In this document: piece by piece, positions 33,570 to 44,829 of the stretch | Layout: every line of letters begins with the position of its first letter | Position numbering within the stretch: position 1 is the first letter of the stretch | Origin: Marthasterias glacialis | Taxonomy: Eukaryota; Echinodermata; Asteroidea; Forcipulatida; Asteriidae | Assembly (NCBI GenBank): GCA_911728455.2 | Contig: OU452221.1 | Location: forward strand, 5,050,290 to 5,114,289 | Reading direction: 5' to 3' | DNA: 64,000 bases | The notes under the pieces: generated by a model | What the model was told of the DNA's origin: nothing | The model's database searches: none | Seen by the model: the letters and a program-made list of their open reading frames with translations, nothing else | Made by a program: the position numbers and the translations under genes

Positions 33570-33775
33570 TGTCAGGTAAACCTTAAGTTTGTCTTTCCCA
33601 ACTCAGGTTTTTAAAACTATTGTGATTTTTTAGCATAAAGGATGAACATGTTTTTAAAAAAATGTATAATGTTATGTAACTTTTAAAGCAAGATTTGGAG
33701 TAACATCATAATGAGACTACTCATAGTGGATAGTATACAAATAATAAATGTTTACGAGTGCAATGGTGAGAATGG

Positions 33776-34200
33776 GGTCTCATAGCCTTGGTCAAGCGCA
33801 CTGGACTCAAGCTCTGGTGTTTCTGATTAGCAGAGTGTGGGTTCGAGTCCCGGTCGTGATGCTTGTGTCCTTAAGCAAGGCACTTAACCATTATTGCTTC
33901 GTCCTTTGTACGGGACGTAAAACCATAGGTCCTGTGTGTTGTGTAATGCGCGAAAAAGAACCCAGTACACTTATCGTTAAGAGACAGTGTTCGCCCTGGT
34001 GTTTCTGACATGGTAGGCTGCATTGAGTTTGTAAACCATAACAAGGTGCTGTAAAATTGGTTTTATAATTCCAAACATAGCTCTGCATACCTGAAAAAAA
34101 ATAACAACAATCATAATAAAAATAATAATGAGCAGTTTGGGACGCCCTTCGGGTGTGAATTATAAGAACTATATGAGAACTGCGTATTATTCTTATTGTT
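33776..34200 (+). mobile_element. tRNA-derived SINE (family A)
   Basis: Head tcatagccttggtcaagcgc, B box gtgggttcgagtcccgg, body ccttaagcaaggcacttaac and aagaacccagtacacttatc, tail gggtgtgaattataagaact and attattattatt-like. It inserted about 200 bp after the FHIT stop, in the 3'UTR intron. Confidence 0.85.
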
Positions 34201-34204
34201 ATTA

Positions 34205-34365
34205 GTTATGGGATGAACAAAGACAATTGACGGGAGCGGGATTTGAACCTGCGACCTCCGGCTTAACATACCGATGCTCTACTAACTGAACTATCCAGCC
34301 CTAATGTTAGCAGTCTCCCTATTAGTTAATATCTTTGTTCGGGGGGTGCCAGTCAGAAGCCATTA
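34205..34365 (-). mobile_element. tRNA-derived SINE (family D), minus strand
   Basis: gggatgaacaaagacaattg, gcgggatttgaacctgcgac, tctactaactgaactatcca and ggtgccagtcagaagcc. It abuts the tail of the family A SINE at 33776-34200 in opposite orientation. Confidence 0.8.
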
Positions 34366-34394
34366 TTATTATTATTATTAATATTTTCATGAGT

Positions 34395-34740
34395 TGAAGT
34401 ATCAGGGCTCAAATTTTTTTGGGGAAAATCCACAAGACCTCAGGCGTGTAGCTCAAAATGTTAGCTGACCAGATTTGAAATGAAAAAAAAATAATAATAA
34501 TAAAAATACCTACACAGTTGAACATTTGAACTGTTTTAATTGGAATAAGCACTTAGAGAAGATTTATCGCATTTGTATTATAGGTATTCTTCAATATTCA
34601 ACGGAATTGAAGGATATTTATCAGACTGAAAGTCAACATTTGAACAAAAACACAAGACCACATTCGTGAGTTTACTGGCCCGATGTTAAAATCACTGGCC
34701 TCGGGCCTCCGGTCTGATGTAAATTTTTACCCCTGAATAT
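34395..34740. repeat. Interspersed repeat, copy 2
   Basis: Homologous to 10490-10870. Its end (aaaatcactggcctcgggcc, tccggtctgatgtaaatttt) is also found in degraded form at about 13280-13385. Confidence 0.75.
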
Positions 34741-36277
34741 GGAATGTTCCATTCGATGAGACAAAGCCGAGTTGAATGGAGCATTCCAACTTCCAATGAA
34801 TGAAAGTATTCTCTCCATTGTACAAAACCAAAATGTTCATTATTTATTTCATATAATGTCCAAGTAGATCCTTGTCATTAATTTTTATTGGAGGATAAAC
34901 CATGAAGAACTAACAAAGTATACAAGATTGTGTTCAGGCATCTACTACGAGGGCGCTTTGTCCCGCTGTGGTTAATGCGTGGTGTGGTCTACCATGCAAT
35001 AGTAACAACAACAAAAAGGGATGTAAGTGCATGGTGAATTGTACCAAAATGTACGGTTTATGACATAGTCATTAATAAATGATGCGTGACCTGCAATCCT
35101 CCAATCAAATGACAAGGATCTTCTTGGGTGTTATATAATGTAAGTTTGGCGAAATGTCGGAATTTATTTTTTCAGTTGTTTCGAGGGGCTCGAGATCCGA
35201 TCACCTTCTTGTGGGAGAAGAATGTTTAAGAGAGCAAGTTCAACCTTCGATAACTTTTTTCTTACTCTTGGGAAATAAATTGTAGAGGTTTTTTTTTTTT
35301 TTAATTGTATGAATATTGCAGGTTTTAACAATTCATATTTTTTTCTTTTAATTCCATGTAGAAATATACATTTTTTAAACACGAAAACACAAAAGTCATA
35401 CCATGCTTACGGCACATCATTAAGTAGCGCCAATAAATGGATGAATAGGAGACCATTAAGAACTGTTCAGTTTAAGATGTTGGAGGAAAAACCCCAAATG
35501 AGGAAAACCCAGGTAATCAGGTAGGGACTGAAAACCCAATCCACATAGTACTAGTTCCGGTCTGAGGTGGGATTGGAACCCGGACCCACAGAGGTGAAAG
35601 GCAGGGAAAGAAACCACTAAGCCAACCTGATTCCCCAAAGTAGTTTAAGGTAACGTAGTTCATGCGAGAGAAGCCTAGGTAAAAGAACTTTGACAGGATT
35701 CTTCAGTTCCCGAAAACACAAAAGTCATACCACGCTTATGGCATAGTACCTATGCTATGTATTTCAATGTGTAAAGTTGCGATTCAAGATTCGTCACTCT
35801 GTGAAGAAAATGCAAATTTAATCATTTGCCACCTATAATGCTAATGGGTGAAATGTCAGTCATGTAATGCAAAGAGTATATGAAGATTGCGGTGAAAAAA
35901 ATATACATATTACTAAGTTTGTTTATTCTGACAGATTTGTCAATTCTTTGTGAAAACGGTTATGAAATGGCTCAAGTCAAACCAGGGCTTGATTGAGTCC
36001 TGAGCCGGGCGTATAACACCAGTCAAGAGTGCTGCAGGCTAGTAGTGACTGGCCTGTCAGAAACTACCTCGAAAATATTATGCATACAAATTGGGGCTAG
36101 TCAAAATTTGTATGAGCTGGTAAAATGAACTACGGATCGGTGGGAGAAGAGGGGGGGGGGGGTAAATGAACAAATGAATGCAAGGCCTGCAAACCATTAA
36201 AAATGACCCTGATGATGAAGCTGTGATATATGGCTAGATTTGATTATTGAATAAAGGTTTGTTTCAATCTATGGCAT
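34741..36277. other. FHIT 3'UTR intron, mostly featureless
   Basis: Apart from the family F repeat (35475-35640) and a G run near 36149, nothing is recognised. Confidence 0.5.
35475..35640 (-). mobile_element. SINE-like repeat (family F), minus strand
   Basis: gatgttggaggaaaaacccc, gtagggactgaaaacccaat, gtgggattggaacccggacc and aggtgaaaggcagggaaaga; the best-preserved B-box-like sequence of the family. Confidence 0.72.
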
Positions 36278-36820
36278 GTGTCGTGGTCGAGTGGTCTGGT
36301 GAATCGGACTCGAGTTGTGACGGCCGAATCACCGGAGTGTGGGTTCGATTCCTGGTCATGAAACTTTTGTCCTTGAGCAAGGCACTTAACCATAGTTGCT
36401 CCTCTGAAAGGGACTGTGTCGTCATGATTATAGCAGGCCTATAGCTGTGCATGGAAAGATGAACTCTCACCCAGATACTGCACACGTGTGCGCTTGCGGT
36501 CAAATCACAAAAGGGTGCCGTGTTTGTCAAACTGTGATGTGACTGCCAGCCTGGTTTATTCCATTTACTGCTATAATCAAGACGACACAGCCCCCCTTTA
36601 ACTCAGGTGTAGACATGGTAACCTGAGGGGGCTGAGATAGTTTGTGTTGGATAAACCCTTCAGTGCTAATATACGCAGCTTGGGGTTGTATGCTCCCCAG
36701 GGAGTTGAGAAAGTTTGATGAATGGTCTAAGTATGCCTGATGAACAGGGATAATGATGTTGTAAAGTGCCTTGATCTACCAGTGTGCGCTCTATAGGCCT
36801 AGTAACCGCGTATTATTATT
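36278..36820 (+). mobile_element. tRNA-derived SINE (family C) with internal insertion
   Basis: Head gtgtcgtggtcgagtggtct, B box gtgggttcgattcctggtc; body gagcaaggcacttaaccata. The 3' half (cctgagggggctgaga, gggttgtatgctccccaggg) resumes after about 150 inserted bases (about 36425-36580). Tail attattattttt. Confidence 0.78.
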
Positions 36821-37019
36821 TTTATCATTGCTGTTATTATTTTTATTATTATCTACCATTGTGCATGGCCAGTAACTGGTACTCGGCTCAAATTGAACTT
36901 TTACAACACCTCTCATGATTTTGATGATGTAATGTACAGAAACTTAAGAAAGCTTGACTGGTGGCACTGGTTCCCGTAAAACCGCCCACCATGCATTACA
37001 AATAAATAGTACATGTGGT

Positions 37020-37141
37020 CCCAATTTCATGGCACTGCTAACCGTGTTATTCTGCGCTTATTGCCCATATAATTATGTGCTTTACAGGGCGCCCCAAGCT
37101 ACGAACTCCGCGGTAAACAGAGCCATGAAATTGGATCCAGG
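37020..37141. mobile_element. MITE, gggcccaatttcat family, short form
   Basis: Left gtcccaatttcatggcactg, right cagagccatgaaattggatc. About 122 bp. Followed 36 bp later by a second family member. Confidence 0.8.
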
Positions 37142-37176
37142 CCAGCTCCATTAAACCACCTTACGCTAGTGATCAG

Positions 37177-37369
37177 GGCCCAATATCAAAGAGCTGCGTA
37201 AGCAGAAAAAGTAGCTAAGCACAACAAAATTATGCTTACCGGAATACGGTTACTGGTCAAAATACCATGTCATATGCACAATCTCTGACTGGTATCCTGC
37301 TTTTTTTGCTTAAGCAGAAAAAGTTTAAGCAATATTTCTGCTCAAGCAGCTCTATGAAATTGGTTCCCT
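37177..37369. mobile_element. MITE, gggcccaatttcat family, long form
   Basis: Left gggcccaatatcaaagagct, right agcagctctatgaaattggt. Interior actggtcaaaataccatgtc and gactggtatcctgc are shared with 51879-52054. Confidence 0.8.
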
Positions 37370-37419
37370 TACACGAAGCAAACAGTCATAAACTGGAGGG
37401 TAGTGTGTTTTGTTAGGTG

Positions 37420-37735
37420 TAGCGGCCAAGCCGGAGTGCATCATGCTCATCTTCTGGTGCCTGAGTCATTCTGTTGTAGTGTGTGGGTTCGAATCCCAGT
37501 CATGGCACATGTGTCCCTGGGCAAGGCACTTAGTTAATTAATTGCTTCTCATCACGCAAGAGTGAAAGGGTACCTGCGAGGGTAGAGATTGTTCGTTTGA
37601 GTAAAGCAAGAGTAAAATGTGTGCCCATTTGGTTGTCGGTGCTGCATACTCCTAAGAAGATGGTTTCAGGAATGACGAACGGGGATAGCGTTAGTGTGAA
37701 GACAGTTTGATGCTTAGTATGAAAGTGACTAGTTC
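37420..37735 (+). mobile_element. tRNA-derived SINE (family B)
   Basis: Head gtgtagcggccaagccggag, B box gtgggttcgaatcccagtca, body gggcaaggcacttagttaat, tgcccatttggttgtcggtg. Same orientation as 7045. Confidence 0.82.
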
Positions 37736-37863
37736 ATGTCTGTTATTAAAGCAAGGGTGGGTTTTGGCCAGTCAAAAAGACCCAACCGTCGTCAACTAGA
37801 CATGGTTGAAGTGACGATGTGCCACCTACATGTATTAGACAGCTTTGCTAATTATTATTATTA

Positions 37864-38060
37864 TTATTATAACATTCCGGTAATGAAACCAAGGGACCCT
37901 CGAAAGTGACTAGTAGTGTCTAGTTTAGATGTGGGAGGAAAACCCCAAATAGGGGGAAACACACGCAATCAGGTAGGGACTGAAAACCCAATCCACATGC
38001 AAGGCTCCGGTCCGGGGTTTGAACTGGGGTCACACAGGTGCCCATTATGTGGCAGAGGGC
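37864..38060 (-). mobile_element. SINE-like repeat (family F), minus strand
   Basis: gaaaccaagggaccctcgaa, gatgtgggaggaaaacccca, gtagggactgaaaacccaat and ggtttgaactggggtcacac. It lies immediately upstream of the predicted FHIT 3'UTR acceptor. Confidence 0.7.
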
Positions 38061-38110
38061 GGCCCCCCAAATGTTCCCATTCTCTAACACACTCTTCCCC
38101 TCTTCTACAG

Positions 38111-38655
38111 AAGCACCCCCCTAAAATCCTCAAAAGAATTCCTGAGATTCCCAGAACACAATGAAGACACAATAGGAGGGGGGGGGGTACACCCTGCCAC
38201 ATATTGAGCACCAAATGCCACTGAGTGCAGTCCAACCTGCTCACCGTTTTCTTTTGTGAAGTGCACTGCCTCTTTAAGCTAGCGTTTTAAAGAATCAATC
38301 AAAGTTATGAATGCTGATTTGGAACCACACATTTGGCTCAGAGGTGGCGATACTATTGATCAGCTCATAGCAATGTGTCATTTGATAAACTGCCACACAC
38401 CATATGGCTCGGGAACGACACAATGCATGTTATAGATCGAATGTCGTGTATTGTTTTGTTTTGTTGAGGCCTCATCACTTCATGCTTCATGATCAATGCT
38501 GTATTTTTTTTAATGAATTGAATCTTAATGTAAATTTTAGAATGGATGTTTTATGGTTTTATGATTCTTAAATGACCAGATGTGTGTATATATATATATT
38601 TTTTGAGGGAATGTATTTTTAGAGCTGTAATAAAACATTTTGCAATGAATCAATA
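38111..38655 (+). other. FHIT: Probable FHIT terminal 3'UTR exon
   Basis: A strong acceptor (actcttcccctcttctacag, AG at 38109-38110) follows the donor at 33576. About 540 bases without recognised interspersed repeats follow, ending in AATAAA at 38629-38634. Human FHIT also has a noncoding last exon, so the arrangement is expected. The acceptor overlaps the edge of a SINE-like repeat (37864-38060), so the splice site may be partly repeat-derived. No long ORF is present. Transcript data are needed to fix the 3' end. Confidence 0.55.
38629..38634 (+). terminator. Polyadenylation signal AATAAA
   Basis: Canonical AATAAA in the context gctgtaataaaacattttgc, at the end of a long AT-rich, repeat-free stretch after the predicted FHIT 3'UTR acceptor. 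Cleavage would be expected roughly 10-30 bases downstream. AATAAA also occurs by chance elsewhere in this AT-rich DNA, so the assignment depends on the exon model. Confidence 0.5.
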
Positions 38656-39182
38656 CTTAATGACGTTAATGATTGATTTTTTTTTTCACCAGAAGGTGTT
38701 TTAATGTTGATTAATCCTGTTACAATTTAGGGTTGATTTCAGATTGATTAAAAGTGGGGGGGGAAAAATCACTGCTTCCTGCCATGAAGTATCGGTTTGC
38801 TGAGAAATGTTAGGAGGTGATAACAGAAATTCTAGCAATGGATATTCAGGGAAAGTGTTTAGTGTGTCTGTTTTATGCAAGTTTATATTGCAATGCTTAT
38901 TTCCATTGGGTTTTGGGTCTAAAAGTTTGTGGACGAAAGGGAAAGCTCCTGGCAAAAGGACGTAAGCAATTTATGTTTAAATTTGTGTTTCAAGAATTAT
39001 GAGCGGGAAAGTTTGGTAAACATGTTGCCATGCAAAAGTCATTCTAGAAAGGTTAAATTCTGCATGGGGAATGGGAAAACATGTCTTCAGGGTAATTCTG
39101 GCAAAAAATGACATATTTGTTCATGTCAGGAGCCATTTTGTTGCTTATGTCCTTTTGTTACTGGGACAAACTACTTTATGTT

Positions 39183-39222
39183 CCCGGCAAAAGGGCGTAA
39201 GGCCTTACGCCCTTTTGCCGGG
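39183..39222. repeat. Perfect 40-bp palindrome
   Basis: CCCGGCAAAAGGGCGTAAGG is followed immediately by its exact reverse complement, with no spacer. The motif ggcaaaaggacgtaag at 38952 is a related single arm. It lies about 530 bp after the FHIT polyadenylation signal. Confidence 0.93.
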
Positions 39223-39609
39223 CACACGACGACTTGCTTTGTTTCATTTGCTACCTTTGTAAGCGCCATGAGCCTCCTGGGAATGGTGCACTATATGCTT
39301 TTTGTATTGTATTGTATTGTACGGGCAATTGTCAAAGATCAGTATCCGCACCTTATGTGATCCAACATTATACATGAAATAAAAAAAAACGTGGAAGTTT
39401 ATGCTCAATCCATCATCAGAGTCACAAGAAAATAGTGAACCACCCCAGTGTATGTTTTCACTGTTTTCAAACATTGGGTTTTGGATTGTGAGATCAAAAC
39501 TAACTATTTTACTCGCTTCTCGTAAACTGTATTTTTTTCATGCAAAAATATTTCATTGGAAGTTTTGCGCCAATGAAATGTGTTTGCCTGAAATACCTAA
39601 AGGCAAAGT

Positions 39610-39950
39610 ATACCTTTGGTTTTTGGAACCGTACGTTTGCTTTGATGCTATATAATTGTAGATATATACCATAAAACTAATCTGTGTGAATTTCATTTCA
39701 AAAGGTGGCAGCATTTTTGAGATATCGCCAAAAATCTGGAGCGGTTGCGTTCACACAGAAGAAGTATCCGTCATTGGAATACACATTCTGAGAAGCGTTA
39801 CGGCCATAACGCTTCTCAGATTCAAGTTTTTGGGGGATAAAAAGTGATATATTTTTCCGTAACTGCAGTACTTCGAAGTGAAACGTTTCTCAAAATGCAT
39901 TATACTATCCAAAGCTGCCGTACTCCTTACCAAGTAAGTTTTTATTGCCA
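39610..39950. repeat. Interspersed repeat, copy 2
   Basis: Homologous to 12385-12705. It contains a perfect 14-bp-arm hairpin (39787-39820, tctgagaagcgtta..taacgcttctcaga) that copy 1 lacks, so a local inverted duplication occurred after the copies diverged. Confidence 0.75.
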
Positions 39951-40151
39951 AAAATTTTCAGAGTCATTACCAAACGTATGCAATGCCTTTAAGTGTAGTT
40001 TATGAGAATGGAGTGAGTAAAGTATGAGTGAGTAAAACAATCAATTTTGATCTTGCATGTCCTACCATGTAAGTTATGTGTAAATCTGTGACGAGGAAAA
40101 CAGTTCATTCAAAAACCAATTGTCTAATTTGTCCAATCCTCATCATCATCA

Positions 40152-40320
40152 TCATCGATCGACCACAGCTTGCACTTGAGTCGGCACATTGATGGACATG
40201 CCACATGTTCGGTTCCAGTCATCAGTGTTTTTGAGTTCATCAGCAGCTACGACGCCACTGTCCACCATCAGGGTCTTGACCATGGTCTTGGAAGGACGCC
40301 CACGGGCTAGTTTCCTAGAA
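40152..40320 (-). pseudogene. 3' end of a truncated LINE (non-LTR reverse transcriptase C-terminus)
   Basis: On the minus strand 40320 to 40152 reads an open frame containing KLARGRPSKTMVKTLM, later NTDDWNR, and ends in TGA. RGRP.KTW...D followed by a D..W.R block is the usual tail of LINE endonuclease/reverse-transcriptase proteins. A (GAT)n run follows directly (40139-40156 on the plus strand as cat repeats), the simple-repeat 3' tail typical of some LINE clades. Upstream coding is absent, as expected for 5' truncation during insertion. The normally conserved Trp after KT is Met here, so the copy is old or from a divergent clade. Confidence 0.5.
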
Positions 40321-41389
40321 ACAAATCATAAATTACTGCACAATATATTGTGATTGATTTTTCGGTGTTAGTTTTCCATTATGTAAAAGTATCCCACTTT
40401 TACGAGTTGTTGCCACCCTGCTTTAGTCGTGACGTAATGTCGGGAAGAAAACTTTATAGTCTGGCCCATAATATGCACCTAGTTTACCAGACCAACAGCC
40501 ACTGTGGCCAGCGTACATGTATTAGTGAAGCTAAACTAGCCGACCCTCATACCACTGTGGGCAGCCGCGCTGGCCTTGCGATGCTTGAGCACCTGTCAGT
40601 GAGGCAACTATTGAATTCTAACTGCAGCAACGTCTTGGTGCAGCTTCAGTAAAGGTGCATAGAGCGGACACACAGTGTACATATGGCAGTGTGTATGCTA
40701 ATGAAATTATAGCCTGAAGATCTCTTGATGTGACGTCACGATTATGCTAATATTTATGCAAATAAAACTTTCACCTTGGGGCGGGGGTTGCTTCCCAAAA
40801 ACTTCATTAAAATTCTTATTGAATATTTACGCTCACAAACGAAATACAAAATAGATACAGGTGGGCTTAAAGAACAATGTTTTATTAGAAAACTCTTAAC
40901 AATTGTGTTTTATTAGGAAACTCTTAACAAAAAAACATTTACAGTGCGCCTTTGGGATAAAAATGTGAAACTGATCTTTAGTTGTTTGACATACTTGTAA
41001 GAGTTACATCAAGCCCCGCCCCCTTGCTGTATTGACCAGCTACAGATGTGATTGCACAACGAAAAGTCAGACAAAGGTCAGAAAAACATGTAAGTGCATA
41101 CGGCGCATGTGCACAGTGGGCGGAGCTTAATGGATCGTTCTATTGCAGATGTTTGCAATCATCCATTCTTGAATGTTGGCTCTGGAACTGGTGACCACAG
41201 CCCAAGTAAGTCCCGACAGGGCCGCTGTCATGTTAAATCAAACTGATTGTTCTTCCATCCAAATCATCGTGAACAAACTGAGGACGGAAGGAGAAAAGTC
41301 TGGTGCCTCCTGTGTGGAATGATAATACAACTATTATTATCATTGTGTGAAACAGGGAATGTGACAAAATGGCTGTAAGGGCCATGACA

Positions 41390-41560
41390 TACAAGGGAAC
41401 TTGTAGGCCTGGAATTCTGTCTTTAAGAGGGCAAGGCTATTTTCATTTTGCAGTGGGCTCTTCCATTGGAAACAAGTTCAGAGGAAACTTTTAAAGCTGG
41501 GGCACCAAGGCCAAGACCAGGGCGTCAAAGGTCTTGGCCTCTCTGTAACTCCAGGCCTGA
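41390..41560. repeat. Interspersed repeat, related inverted to 9876-10085
   Basis: Has agagggcaaggctattttca, ttttgcagtgggctcttcc and aaggccaagaccagggcgtc, in the opposite orientation to the copy at 9876. Confidence 0.6.
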
Positions 41561-41887
41561 ATTTACAGGCAACCAGTTCTAGCCAATCTCAAATAAGAAA
41601 TACAGTTCACATTTCAGTTTTCACACCGCTTCAGGTGACCTCCATTCCTCCAATATCCTCTCCTATGTCACTTACCACCATATTGTTTGGACTTGGATAA
41701 GATTGGAATGCCTGACCCAGTGAAAAGCAATTGTTATTTGGGCCTTTAGGCCCCAGTCCTTCTGAATCCTTCATTTCAGCAAAGAGGACATGAGGTCTTT
41801 TCATACTATCAAGCTCTGATCCGTGCCGAAAGCCATATGATTCCAATCCATGTTGACCTCATAAAAATTCAGCACAGTTCAAATCGT

Positions 41888-42420
41888 GGCCAAGCTGATA
41901 AAGAACACCGGACTCAAGCTCTGGTGTTTCTGATCAGCAGAGTGTGGGTTCAAGTCCCGGTCGTGACACTTTTGTCCTTAAGCAAGACACTTAACCGTTA
42001 TTGCTGCGTCCTTCGGATGGTACGTAAAGCTGTAGGTACCGTGTGTTGTGTGATGCAGGTAAAAGAACCCAGTGCAATTATCGCAAAGAGAAGGGGTTCA
42101 CCTCAGTGTTCCTGGTTTGATCGGCAGCAGATTGCGCCACAGCACCTTGTAAACCGTTACATAGTGCCATGTAAAGGAACTGGTGTGGATTTCACAGAGC
42201 ACGAGGAGTAGTCTTATCTGGAGTTAGGACGAGTAACTAGTCCTAACTTATAGGACTAACTTATAGGACCAGTCCTAAGCTAGGACTAGTTTTGTGAAAT
42301 CCACCCCAGGTCTCATACTTCAAAACGTAGCTCTGCATACCTACTTAGCGCTTTGTGCACCCATCGGTTGTGATAAAGCACTATTTAAGAACTGCGTATT
42401 ATTATTATTATTATTATTAA
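41888..42420 (+). mobile_element. tRNA-derived SINE (family A), interrupted
   Basis: The head is degraded (ccaagctgataaagaacacc), B box gtgggttcaagtcccgg, body ccttaagcaagacacttaac, ending in an (att)n tail near 42395-42465. Carries the small MITE at 42181-42309. Confidence 0.82.
42181..42309. mobile_element. Small MITE nested in a SINE
   Basis: Left tggtgtggatttcac and right gtgaaatccacccca are near-perfect inverted repeats. The interior is palindromic (gactagtcctaac-type repeats around ttaggacta..tagtcctaa). The related SINE at 54040-54460, lacking it, reads gtaaaggaacaggtctcata straight through the site. Confidence 0.8.
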
Positions 42421-42469
42421 GATTATTATTATTATTATTATTGTTATTATTATTATTGTTATTATTTAT

Positions 42470-43190
42470 TTCTCACTTCTACACATTCAAAGCTTCAACA
42501 CTTATGTATGAAGTTTATGGGTACGTTCCATCATTGTTGGACTTGTATAACTGAAAACAACACACCTTAAATCTGTTAAAATACCATTAGTTTGTTTTTG
42601 TATTTGGAGTATGTTGTATATAAAAGTGTGATTTTTATACATGTTTTTGGAGATTACAGTAGTGTTCTGTCACAACAGGTAATTTATCAACCCAGTAAAA
42701 CCTATGTTTCTTTTGCCCTGTGCACACTTCATCAAGTGATGTATTTTTTCACTGGTACACAAATTATGGTGGTCAGTATTTGCTGGATAGAACCAATGCT
42801 TAGTGCTTGTCACTTGGGATCAATCTGAACAAATTACTGCAGTCCTTGGGCTGCTGTTTCAATCTAGAGTCATTTCCATTCGCCAACGCACTGGCCCACG
42901 TACTCAACTCCAGCAAGGTCCTCCGGGGTTCACTGAGGAGCATTTTTCATGTTTGACATTCTTGCACAGCACCAAAGATCCTTGCCCAAAGTGTACGGGT
43001 TCAATCATGGGTTAGACCTTTTGTTTCCAACAACAGAGTGATGTATTTCTCTCAAAAGACATTCTATGGGATGTTAAAACAAGGATATGTTTTAATCTGA
43101 AAGCTCCCTCTTTATTCCGTCTGAAATACTGCCAGAGTTAAGAAAATGGCATTTGAAGATCTCACAAATCACCGGTGCTTCTTTCAAGTC
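42470..43190. other. Intergenic, no recognised feature
   Basis: The ORFs at 42592-43015 show no family signature. Lies between a SINE tail and the 153-bp satellite. Confidence 0.5.
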
Positions 43191-43194
43191 TAGT

Positions 43195-44245
43195 AACGAG
43201 TATGAGACTTTGATTCTGAGTGTTTTGCTAACCAAGTACAGGTACCAGTATGAGTATCTTCAAAGCAGTATCCAAGTACAAGTCAAAATAAAATTGTGAA
43301 AGGAGTACAGGTGTGAGTACGAGAAGTTTTGAAACAGTACTCAAGTAGTAATCAAGCAGTACTCAAGTAGTACTTGAGTAATACTGAGTAGTACTCAATA
43401 CTGAGTAGTACTCAAGTTTGAGTACTACTGCTAACCGAGTAAAGGTTCGAGTAAGAGTACCTTCAAAACAGTACTGGAGTAGTACTTGAGTACAAGTGCA
43501 AGTGCAAATGCTAACTGAGCCCAGGTACGAGTATGAGTACCTTCAAATCAGTACTGAGTAGTACTGAAGATTGAGTACGAGTGCTAACCGAGTAAAGGTT
43601 AGAGTAAGAGTACCTTCAAAACAGTACTCGAGTTGTACTTGAGTACAAGTGCAAGTGCAAATGCTAACTGAGCACAGGTACGAGTATGAGTACCTTCAAA
43701 TCAGTACTGAGTAGTACTCAAGTTTGAGTACGAGTGCTAACCGAGTAAAGGTTCGAGTAAGAGTACCTTCAAATTAGTATTCGAGTAGTACTTGAGTACA
43801 AGTGCAAGTGCAAATGCTACGTGAGCACAGGTACGAGTATGAGTACCTTCAAATCAGTACTTAGTAGTACTCAAGTTTGAGTATGAGTGCTAACCGAGTA
43901 AAGGTAAGAGTAAGAGTACCTTCAAAACAGTACTCGAGTTGTACTTGAGTACAAGTGCAAGTGCAAATGCTAACTGAGCACAGGTACGAGTATGAGTACC
44001 TTCAAATCAGTACTTAGTAGTACTCAAGTTTGAGTGTGAGTGCTAACCGAGTAAAGGTTCGAGTAAGAGTACCTTCAAAACAGTACTCGAGTAGTACTTG
44101 AGTACAAGTTCAAGTACAAATGCTAACCGAGCACAGGTTTGAGTATCTTCAATCAGTACCAAGTAGTACTCAAGTACAAGTTCTAACCAAGTACAAGTAC
44201 ATTCAAAACATTATTCAAGTTTGAGAACCAAGTATGAGTACTACT
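43195..44245. repeat. Satellite array, 153-bp period, GTAC-rich
   Basis: The landmark ctaaccgagtaaagg recurs at 43431, 43584, 43737, 43890 and 44043, exactly 153 bp apart. Each unit is built from shorter related pieces around gagtac and agtactcaagt, separated by taccttcaaa, so it is itself a higher-order form of an older short repeat. The many GAGTAC/GTACTC motifs make both strands self-complementary. Edges at 43195-43430 and 44150-44245 are degenerate. No ORF. Confidence 0.93.
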
Positions 44246-44465
44246 ATACTGCTGATAAAGTTTTCACACTTCAAACACAAAACTGGGAAATAAAATGCTA
44301 GGAATTTCCCGGGAAGCATTAATATGACAACAGCTTTTTGAAAGATGTAGTAACTGTCCTCATTTCATATTTATGCCAGATGGATGTGCACAAATACCTG
44401 TCTGACTGAAAACTCGACTCCGACTCAGTTTTTCAAACAAAGGTCACATTGTCTGTAGAGTGGAA

Positions 44466-44826
44466 TGAATAAGCCATTTGCGAGTTAAATTTGAATAATG
44501 TCCGGTACAATGACTTGCTTAGTCACAAGTTACTGCTTAAATTGAACTCCTCAGACTACATCGACAGTTGCTATGTCACATGGGTCGGGACAAGCTTTTG
44601 TGTAGTAACGTAATGCACAGCGAACACTCATACACAACTTTGAATGAGTGTGTATGCCACAATGGTACCAGGGTTTGCTCATCTGGAGGTTGCAAAAGCT
44701 TGCCCCGAACCATGTGACATAGCAACTGTCTCTATAGTCTGAGGAGTTCAAATGTAAGTGGAAACTTGACTAAGCAATTCATTGTACAAGACTTTACTCA
44801 AATTCAACTCGCAAGTGGCTTATTCG
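44466..44826. mobile_element. Fold-back element, arms about 135-145 bp
   Basis: Left gaataagccatttgcgagtt, ggtacaatgacttgcttagt and gaactcctcagactacatcg, with gacagttgctatgtcacatg, recur inverted on the right up to ggcttattcgg. The inner loop is 44601-44692. A single-arm relative lies at 48780-48900. Confidence 0.85.
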
Positions 44827-44829
44827 GCA

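Noticed and set aside
42294..42554. 86-codon ORF with poly-Leu
   Set aside because: Translation of the (att)n tail of a SINE.
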